Shown here: in pieces, positions 19,285-24,947 of the stretch
How positions within the stretch are numbered: the stretch's first letter is position 1
Layout of the letters: each line of letters opens with the position of its first letter
Virus record (IMG/VR): IMGVR_UViG_3300042465_002403
Coordinates: 1 to 24,947 of that record
Direction: 5' to 3' (one strand)
Length of the DNA stretch: 24,947 nucleotides
DNA from: a virus
Notes under the pieces: model-generated
Database searches by the model: none
The model's input: only the letters and a program-made list of their open reading frames with translations
What the model was told of the DNA's origin: nothing
Program-made: the position numbers and the translations under genes

Positions 19285-21512
19285 GTACGCTGATAATCTA
19301 TCCGCTTGACGATAGTAACGTAGAAGTTCCGTATGTTTTAGACTGCGATGAGGTAGATATAAGCCTGACCTTTTCCGTGCAGGATATTCAAGATGTAACC
19401 AAAAGGAGAGGTTCGTTTAGCAAGACAATTACTCTCCCCGGTACTGGTGCGAACAACCAAGCCTTCGGACACGCTTATAACATCCAATCGTTTGTCGGTG
19501 GCTTTACCCCGAATAAAAGGATAAGGTGTACGCTATGGAACGAGGGCATCCAAACATTTACTGGCACTTTGCAGCTATTAAGTATCACTAAAACAAACGA
19601 GCAGATTAACTACGAGGTGGGAATATACTCGGAGGAGATAGCTTTTTTCAGGCAGATAAACGAAACCAAGCTGGCAGCTACCGCAGGCGTGAGTGGGTTT
19701 AATCATACCGTATCAGGCGCATCAGTAGTTAGCGGAACTTGGGTAGCACCAGCAGGAAGTGGCTACGTTTACGGCTTCTTAGATGGCTACGGATATACTG
19801 ACGTTGTGCCTTCGGCTTTAAGTTTCTTTGGCATTTCTTTGCTTATTCCTTACATTCAGCTTGTGCCTTCGTTTTATGTCAAGCAAATGGTTGACTTGAT
19901 ATTTGCTCAAAGCGGTTATAGGTACGAATCTGCATTTTTTAACACGGCTAATTTTAAAAAGCTGGTTATACCTTACGCTGGGGGTACGATGTTGCAGAAT
20001 GATTTGAGTGGCGAAAACAGCATAATGGAAGGTAGCGAGTTAACTGGCGGAGAGCCTGGTGCAGCTAACTGGAATTATTTAGGCGACTTTTATTATAGTG
20101 GTGTATTCCCATTTGATACCGTTATTACCGACCCACAAGGGTATTGGGATGATACTACTTATCAATTCACAAACGTAGCATTTTACAGCACTTGGACTGT
20201 AAACTATGAATTTACTTTAAAAAACTTAGCAAATAGAGTTGTTCAAATAGGCTTTGCGATTTGCGATTCCGTTACTGGACTGCCTATAAACGAAACTCTG
20301 CAAGACACCGTGGTTGATTTTATACAGCCATTACAAACAAAAAAGTTTCAGTTTCAAGGCGTTGTAAGATTAAACCCAAATCAGGTTGTCGATTTAAGGG
20401 CGTTTTTCTTTAGCATTCCTAACGACTACCCAATACAAATAGAAGCAAAGTCTAAAATTACAATGATTTGCACGGAAAATGCAGGTGCAAATTTAGCTGC
20501 TGATATGGTTCGGGCTTTACCGCCTGACATCACTCAAGCGGATTTGTTGAGCGACTTGCAGAAGATGTTTAATCTTTACTTTTATCAATCTCCGACCGAC
20601 CCTGACTTAATTTACATTGAGCCGTTTAATACGTTCTATTCAAGCGGTAGCGTAAACTGGACTGAAAAGATAGACAACACCGACAAGCATTTGTTGCAGA
20701 TGGGTGATCCACAAGCACGGAAGCAAATCACGTTTAAATACAAAGATTCAGGGGATGCGCTTGGCAAGCTATACAACGACACTTTTCCTGAAGGATACGG
20801 CTCACGGATATTTGAAACGGATAACTATTATGCAAAAGGCGAGCAAGTAGTCGAAACCAAGTGTGCAACGGTTATACCAGCTTCATTCCGTTCGGGGTTG
20901 CCTATCGGTAGGACTTTTGATATAGACTCAAACAACAAGCCAAAGGAAAGAGCGACTGGCTACCGCATTGCTCAATTTAACTATGTGGCTATTCCATCTT
21001 CGGCTGCGTGGTCAATGCTATTAGATTATACACCAACCTTTGCGCAGTTTACCTCTTTGCCTTTAATCGCTCACATAGACAACCCTTATGTGCCGACTTT
21101 TGACCTTGCATTTGGAATGCCTAAGAATTTATACTTTAAGGTGATTGATGGTGCTGGATATAAAGACTACGATAATAGAAACCTATTTAATGTATATTGG
21201 AGCAACTATATCGAAGAAACCACCAGCAAGGAATCGTTACAAATTGAGATACCAGTAATACTTGACCCAGTTGACATTTACCAGCTTGACTTTAGAAAGC
21301 CAATATACATTGAGGGCATCCTTTTTAGATTGCTTGAAGTCAGAGATTACACTATCGGAGGCTCTCAAAAATGCACAGCAATCCTTCGCAGAATCCTTAA
21401 TCTTGCACAACCAGCCACAGGCGCAGTAGAGGTAAACACCTTCTTTGACTCGTCGGATTTAGTCTTAGGCGAAATGAAACCACAAATAGTAACACCTAAC
21501 AATATTCAGTAA
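19281..21512 (+). CDS. Large tail/baseplate protein, 743 aa
   Basis: This 743-residue protein starts with a beta-rich domain containing VTKRRGSFSKTITLPGTGAN (about residues 39-58), a motif I associate with baseplate or distal-tail proteins of Bacteroidota phages. Long beta-rich regions follow, with EFTLKNLANRVVQIGFAI near the middle. No lytic or depolymerase motif is visible. It probably forms the tail tip or hub. It precedes the tape measure, whereas distal-tail genes usually follow it. Its stop overlaps the tape-measure ATG by one base. Confidence 0.75.
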   Translation: MSTLIIYPLDDSNVEVPYVLDCDEVDISLTFSVQDIQDVTKRRGSFSKTITLPGTGANNQAFGHAYNIQSFVGGFTPNKRIRCTLWNEGIQTFTGTLQLLSITKTNEQINYEVGIYSEEIAFFRQINETKLAATAGVSGFNHTVSGASVVSGTWVAPAGSGYVYGFLDGYGYTDVVPSALSFFGISLLIPYIQLVPSFYVKQMVDLIFAQSGYRYESAFFNTANFKKLVIPYAGGTMLQNDLSGENSIMEGSELTGGEPGAANWNYLGDFYYSGVFPFDTVITDPQGYWDDTTYQFTNVAFYSTWTVNYEFTLKNLANRVVQIGFAICDSVTGLPINETLQDTVVDFIQPLQTKKFQFQGVVRLNPNQVVDLRAFFFSIPNDYPIQIEAKSKITMICTENAGANLAADMVRALPPDITQADLLSDLQKMFNLYFYQSPTDPDLIYIEPFNTFYSSGSVNWTEKIDNTDKHLLQMGDPQARKQITFKYKDSGDALGKLYNDTFPEGYGSRIFETDNYYAKGEQVVETKCATVIPASFRSGLPIGRTFDIDSNNKPKERATGYRIAQFNYVAIPSSAAWSMLLDYTPTFAQFTSLPLIAHIDNPYVPTFDLAFGMPKNLYFKVIDGAGYKDYDNRNLFNVYWSNYIEETTSKESLQIEIPVILDPVDIYQLDFRKPIYIEGILFRLLEVRDYTIGGSQKCTAILRRILNLAQPATGAVEVNTFFDSSDLVLGEMKPQIVTPNNIQ

Positions 21513-23335
21513 TGGCAGACGTAAATAAGGAAATAGCACTAAAGGTCACGACCGATACCAGTCAAACGAATAGTGCGTTTAAATCAACCAAGCAAGAACT
21601 GCGAGAAACGCAGAAGGCAATGGTTGACTTGGCTTTAGCTGGCAAACAAGGCACGGAGGAGTTCAAGCGCTTAGAGCAACGTGCTGGTGTTATTAAAGAC
21701 ACCATCGGGGATATGGGGCAGCGTGTTAATAATTTAGCCAACGACACCCCAAGGCTCGAATTGTTAACCCAAGCAGCAACGGGTATTGCTGGAGGCTTTG
21801 CTATCGCACAAGGCGCAGCAGCTTTGTTCGGTGACGAAAACGAGGAGGTGCAGAAAGCCATAATGAAAACGCAAGCTGCAATGGCGTTGCTTAATGGTGT
21901 GCAGTCTATTGCCAACGTATTGAATAAGGATGCAGCATTAGGAGATATGCTTGCAGCTAAAGCCAAGGGGGTATTTACAGCAGCCGTAGGCGCATCAACT
22001 GGCGCACTAAAACTATTCCGATTGGCATTAATTGCAACTGGTGTGGGTGCTGCGGTTGTGGCTGTTGGTGCATTGGTTGCTAATTGGGACAAACTTACCA
22101 AGGCGGTAACTGAATTTATTAGCGGTTCGCCAATGCTTACAAAAGTCATTGGATATGTATCGGATGGCTTTACTAAATTAGGCAGAGCGATTGGCGTAAT
22201 ACCAAGCGAATCAGAAGCAGCGACCAAGCAGATGATTGCTGATTTAGAAAAGCAACAAAAGCTATTAGAGGCAGCAGGCGCAAACACTACATTCATTGAA
22301 AAGCGTTTGGCTGAATTACGCATTCAGTTAGCCAAAGAAACGGGCGAAGGATTAGCAGAAGCAGAGGAGGAGTTAACTTTATTTACTGCTGCCCAAGAAG
22401 CAAAGCGAGTTGAAAACGCAAAAGAAGCAGCCAAAAAACGTGCTGAAATAGAAAAGGCAGCAATTGAGAAATCTAAATCAGAACGCTTAAAAGCAGCCGA
22501 GGATCAAAAGGCATTTGACCAAATGGTCAAAGATTCAGAGGATGAAAGGGTAACAGCAGCACGAGAGGCAGCGCAAGAACTTGCGAGCATTCAAAACGAA
22601 ATCCGCAGAAACAAGCTAACAGACTACCAAAGGGAGCGTGAAGATTTCCTTTTGCAGCGTCAAAAAATGCTGGAGTTAATGCGTACAAGTGGAGTTGCGG
22701 AAATAGAGTTGCAGCTTTTTGCATCGAACACGGCACGAATGGTCCAGCAAATGGATGCTGCTAAAGACATAGAAATCTTAAACGCAACTGAAAAGACCAA
22801 GTTTGAAAACCGCCAGCAGTTTATGGTAAAGACTGCTGAAATGACGATGCAAGCATTAGGCGCATTGACATCGTTATACACAGCAAGCTTAGGGCAAAGC
22901 GAAAAAGACCAAAAGAGAGCATTTGAGGCGAACAAAAAGTTTAGCATAGCGCAAGCCTTAATATCTACGTTCCTTGCTGTAAACAATGCCTTGACTGCTG
23001 GTGGCAACCCAATCAAGTTAGCAACTGGTGCGCAGTTTGTAGAGGCTGGTATTGCCTTGGCTGCTGGTTTGGCTAACGTGATAAAGATTAGGAAAACAAC
23101 ATTCCAAAGCACAAGCGCGCCAAGCAGTTCAAGCGTAAGCACACCTGCTGCTGGCGGTGGTGGTGGTCAATTGCCTCCTGCAGCGTTTAATCCAAACGTA
23201 ACCGATACTAACCCGACTGGACAGCCAAACCCAATGGGGCAAGGTCAGCAGCCTTTAAGGGCGTATGTAGTTGATAGGGATATTGAGAACGCATCCAGCA
23301 GGAGAAATATGTTGAGGGACTTTGCAGCAATTTAA
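21512..23335 (+). CDS. Tape measure protein
   Basis: This 607-residue protein has the composition of a tape measure. It has a helical N terminus (TNSAFKSTKQELRETQKAMV), a hydrophobic segment at about residues 165-190 (LALIATGVGAAVVAVGALV), long charged coiled coil (about 240-450), a second hydrophobic region near 480-530, and a Ser/Gly/Pro-rich C terminus. It sets tail length and may form a channel for DNA entry. At about 0.15 nm per residue it would give a tail near 90 nm. It is the last gene before the terminator at 23365-23392. Confidence 0.88.
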   Translation: MADVNKEIALKVTTDTSQTNSAFKSTKQELRETQKAMVDLALAGKQGTEEFKRLEQRAGVIKDTIGDMGQRVNNLANDTPRLELLTQAATGIAGGFAIAQGAAALFGDENEEVQKAIMKTQAAMALLNGVQSIANVLNKDAALGDMLAAKAKGVFTAAVGASTGALKLFRLALIATGVGAAVVAVGALVANWDKLTKAVTEFISGSPMLTKVIGYVSDGFTKLGRAIGVIPSESEAATKQMIADLEKQQKLLEAAGANTTFIEKRLAELRIQLAKETGEGLAEAEEELTLFTAAQEAKRVENAKEAAKKRAEIEKAAIEKSKSERLKAAEDQKAFDQMVKDSEDERVTAAREAAQELASIQNEIRRNKLTDYQREREDFLLQRQKMLELMRTSGVAEIELQLFASNTARMVQQMDAAKDIEILNATEKTKFENRQQFMVKTAEMTMQALGALTSLYTASLGQSEKDQKRAFEANKKFSIAQALISTFLAVNNALTAGGNPIKLATGAQFVEAGIALAAGLANVIKIRKTTFQSTSAPSSSSVSTPAAGGGGGQLPPAAFNPNVTDTNPTGQPNPMGQGQQPLRAYVVDRDIENASSRRNMLRDFAAI

Positions 23336-23364
23336 TTATATTAGCGTTTCATAATTTAGGTTTG

Positions 23365-23392
23365 ACCCTGTGCAGAGATGCACGGGGTTTTT
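23365..23392 (+). terminator. Terminator after the tail genes
   Basis: ACCCTGTGCA (23365-23374) pairs with TGCACGGGGT (23379-23388), one wobble, with tetraloop GAGA and a T run to 23392. It ends the tail transcript. Confidence 0.88.
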
Positions 23393-23402
23393 AATTTATT
23401 AC

Positions 23403-23410
23403 TATATTTA
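23403..23410 (+). promoter_or_regulatory. Candidate -7 box for the lone small gene
   Basis: TATATTTA resembles TAnnTTTG and is followed by an A-rich leader (TTAAACACAATAAC) before the ATG at 23430. No TTG lies at the ideal distance because the terminator hairpin occupies that place. Confidence 0.45.
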
Positions 23411-23429
23411 CATACTTAAACACAATAAC

Positions 23430-23621
23430 ATGAACAAATGTGATTTCCAATTAGACAAAGTACAACAGCGAAAGGTGCGCATTGCTAAAATTCAAGTAGA
23501 CTTATCTAAAGCCCAAACCTTAGATGACTTTGATAAGGCTAACAAAGATTTCGATGCGCTTTACAACAGCAGTCAACAATGTAAGCAGCTTATAGATAGT
23601 TGGAACACAATGGGCAGATAA
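23430..23621 (+). CDS. Lone small gene between two terminators, 63 aa
   Basis: The ATG at 23430 follows an A-rich leader; the longer frame from 23370 crosses the terminator and is rejected. The 63-residue product is basic and helical (VRIAKIQVDLSKAQTLDDFD), with Cys4 and a further Cys at about residue 51. It stands alone between the tail terminator and another terminator, so it is an independent transcription unit resembling a moron. Function unknown. Confidence 0.68.
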   Translation: MNKCDFQLDKVQQRKVRIAKIQVDLSKAQTLDDFDKANKDFDALYNSSQQCKQLIDSWNTMGR

Positions 23622-23635
23622 AGTTGCTTAAAAAC

Positions 23636-23669
23636 AAAAAGCCCCGTTCTTAATAGTTCGGGGCTTTTT
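23636..23669. terminator. Strong, possibly bidirectional terminator
   Basis: AAAAAGCCCCG (23636-23646) and CGGGGCTTTTT (23659-23669) form a perfect 11-bp stem around a 12-base loop. Runs of A and T on the two sides could stop transcription from either direction. Confidence 0.88.
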
Positions 23670-23700
23670 GCATACTTAGCCTTTCGGTACATTTTAAGGC

Positions 23701-24282
23701 ATGGAGTTACCCCTTTACAAACTGACAATAGACGAGGAAAGCGAGGGCGTTGATTACGTTGCGCTGACCGATATGCCAGCAATCGAAAGAAACTTTCAGG
23801 CATTCTCACAAAAGCAAAGGTTCAAAGAATCAGCTAAACGAGTTATATCAGGTGCGTTGATGTTAGCCGATGTGCCTATCTACCGGAACGATTCTAAGAT
23901 GGGCGAGTACATGGTTGTATTCGATAAAGACACCGTGTATAAAATCGTGCAGAAGTTCTTTCGTCAAAACGCTACTCAAAATGTAAACGCTTACCACCAA
24001 ACCCCGATTGATGGCGTGTTTATGTTTGAATCTTACATCATAGACCGAGAGCGTGGTATTAACCCACCGAAAGGCTTTGAGGATGTAACCGATGGCAGCT
24101 GGTTTGGAAGCTACAAAGTAGATAACAACGAGGTATGGGATGCCTTTGTGACTACTGGTAAATTTAAAGGCTTTTCCGTTGAGGGTATGTTTGGGATGGA
24201 GAAAGTAGAGGATGCCATCGAAGTAGAAATGCACCGACTTGAAAAAGCCATTGACCTTTTTTGCAAACAATTTAAACTTTAA
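23701..24282 (+). CDS. XkdF-like prohead maturation protease
   Basis: This 193-residue protein has the pattern of the XkdF family of putative phage serine proteases. His99 lies in NAYHQTPIDG, followed by FMFESYIIDRERG (107-119) with Ser111, and GFSVEG closes the domain (157-162). VWDAFVTTGKFKGFSVEG is typical of this family. Such proteases mature scaffold and capsid proteins. The ATG at 23701 is the first start after the 23636-23669 terminator; no clear Shine-Dalgarno or TAnnTTTG box precedes it. A scaffold-like protein and the capsid follow. Confidence 0.83.
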   Translation: MELPLYKLTIDEESEGVDYVALTDMPAIERNFQAFSQKQRFKESAKRVISGALMLADVPIYRNDSKMGEYMVVFDKDTVYKIVQKFFRQNATQNVNAYHQTPIDGVFMFESYIIDRERGINPPKGFEDVTDGSWFGSYKVDNNEVWDAFVTTGKFKGFSVEGMFGMEKVEDAIEVEMHRLEKAIDLFCKQFKL

Positions 24283-24294
24283 TATTTATAAGCA

Positions 24295-24879
24295 ATGAAC
24301 ATCCTTGAAAAATTGCAGACACTAAGAGCCGCTTTCGAGCAAGCCTCTTTGAAATTTGCCGACTATATGTTGGGCGAATTGACCGTGCGTATCGAAGGAG
24401 AACCAGTAGTAGGAACTGCTGTAACTCTTTTAGATGCCGATGGAAACCCCCTCGATGCAACGGGCGAACACGTTATTCCCGAATTGGGAACAATCGTTGT
24501 TTCAAACGGAGTAATCGAATCAATTACCCCTATGGTAGTTGAAGCTGAAGAAGTACCAGCAGAAGCGGTTGAAGAAATCGTTAGCGTGGTAGAAGCAATC
24601 GCACCTGAAGCACCAGCCGAAGTGGTAGCTGCTATTTCAACCGAAGTAGTTGGCGAGATCATGGACAAACTGGATGAGATGGCAAGCGAGTTGGTAGAAC
24701 TTAAAAAGAAGATGATGGGTAAAGACGAGCGTGAGAAATCAATGTTCGAACTCATCGAAGCACTCGCAGCAGAACCAAGCGTTAAAAACGAAAAAGTAAT
24801 GTTTGGTCAGTTCAAAAAAGACGAAGTAGGCAACCTCAACAAAGTTGCATCAATCCTTAAAAACTTAAAAACTAAATAA
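24295..24879 (+). CDS. Scaffold-like head assembly protein
   Basis: This 194-residue protein has an N-terminal helix, then a small beta domain (VRIEGEPVVGTAVTLLDADG, ending near residue 75), a long Glu/Ala/Val-rich region (about 80-125) and a coiled-coil-like segment (IMDKLDEMASELVELKKKMM, about 121-140). It sits between a protease and the capsid gene, the usual place for a scaffolding protein. The GNPLDATGEHVIPELGTIVV segment resembles domains in Bacteroidota phage prohead proteins, as I recall. Confidence 0.72.
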   Translation: MNILEKLQTLRAAFEQASLKFADYMLGELTVRIEGEPVVGTAVTLLDADGNPLDATGEHVIPELGTIVVSNGVIESITPMVVEAEEVPAEAVEEIVSVVEAIAPEAPAEVVAAISTEVVGEIMDKLDEMASELVELKKKMMGKDEREKSMFELIEALAAEPSVKNEKVMFGQFKKDEVGNLNKVASILKNLKTK

Positions 24880-24881
24880 TC

Positions 24882-24947
24882 ATGGCATACAATTTTGGCA
24901 ACTTAGCCGTTTACACCGAGCAGCAGTCACTCCCACTTGTGGTGAAG
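24882..24947 (+). CDS. Probable major capsid protein, N-terminal fragment
   Basis: An ATG two bases after the scaffold stop opens a frame that runs off the window after 22 codons. It reads MAYNFGNLAVYTEQQSLPLV. The start MAY-x-FGNL followed by a Gln-rich stretch is like major capsid proteins of related phages, and protease and scaffold lie immediately upstream. With only 22 residues the call depends mostly on position. Confidence 0.65.
   Translation, partial: MAYNFGNLAVYTEQQSLPLVVK

Noticed and set aside
21562-22323. Long reverse-strand open frame (253 codons)
   Set aside because: It lies wholly inside the tape measure gene, has no promoter or ribosome site, and its Ala/Ser/Thr-rich product is the expected antisense reading of an Ala-rich coding strand.
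23667-23700. TTTG-N17-TACATTTT as a promoter for the XkdF-like gene
   Set aside because: The box lacks the final G, its -33 part is inside a terminator stem, and the transcript would start at or after the ATG.
13041-24947. A portal protein among the late genes
   Set aside because: No product of suitable size (about 400-550 residues) with a portal-like helical pattern is present; the 426- and 743-residue proteins are beta-rich and tail-like.
1-24947. Integrase, repressor, attachment sites or a diversity-generating retroelement
   Set aside because: No tyrosine or serine recombinase, CI-like repressor, reverse transcriptase or paired template/variable repeat was seen, so nothing supports a claim about lysogeny or tail-fibre diversification from this window.

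Overview
The window looks like part of a tailed double-stranded DNA phage or prophage of a Bacteroidota host. Every credible gene is on the + strand, tightly packed, many with 4-base ATGA or 8-base overlaps. The host call rests on several TAnnTTTG-type promoter boxes, some with TTG/TTTG 19 bases upstream, and on A-rich leaders mostly without Shine-Dalgarno sites. No integrase, repressor or attachment site is visible, so lifestyle is open.

Layout. (1) 1-2606: end of an unidentified gene, a small membrane/coiled-coil protein, a calcineurin-like phosphoesterase, an M15-type endolysin and a membrane coiled-coil protein (spanin-like), closed by a terminator at 2650-2682. (2) 2704-5164: promoter, four small genes, then a recombination group: ERF single-strand annealing protein, an unknown partner, a mini-protein with an SSB-like C-terminal tail, and a winged-helix-like protein. 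(3) 5148-5280: promoter, perfect hairpin and terminator hairpin whose loops are complementary over 8 bases, ahead of the replication initiator. (4) 5280-8227: initiator with a lambda-O-like repeat array and AT-rich block inside its gene, a second replication-region protein, VRR-NUC nuclease, DnaA-like HTH protein and compact C5 cytosine methyltransferase. (5) 8278-11490: small accessory genes, a DnaA domain IV-like protein, a DUF3310 protein, a sigma-like factor and a CxxC membrane protein. (6) 11487-13018: ParB-like protein, Mom-like adenine-modification enzyme, a small unknown gene and an imperfect tRNA-Gly(UCC). (7) 13041-16703: small and large terminase, an unknown gene, two glycosyltransferase-like proteins and a SAM methyltransferase. 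(8) 16700-23335: tail assembly chaperone with a -1 frameshift signal, HK97-gp10-like protein, two large tail/baseplate proteins and the tape measure. (9) 23365-24947: a lone small gene between two terminators, then XkdF-like protease, scaffold-like protein and the first 22 codons of a probable major capsid protein.

Together these genes support late lysis, recombination and replication, modification of phage DNA (C5-cytosine and Mom-type adenine), packaging and siphovirus-like tail assembly. The module order is unusual: head maturation genes follow the tape measure, and a glycosyltransferase/methyltransferase group sits where the portal gene usually lies. No portal or clear tail-tube gene is visible.

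The least ordinary signals are the promoter/paired-loop/terminator leader before the initiator, the 11-12 bp repeats that change reading frame inside the initiator gene, the slippery site in the tail chaperone, and the ParB-like/Mom pair.
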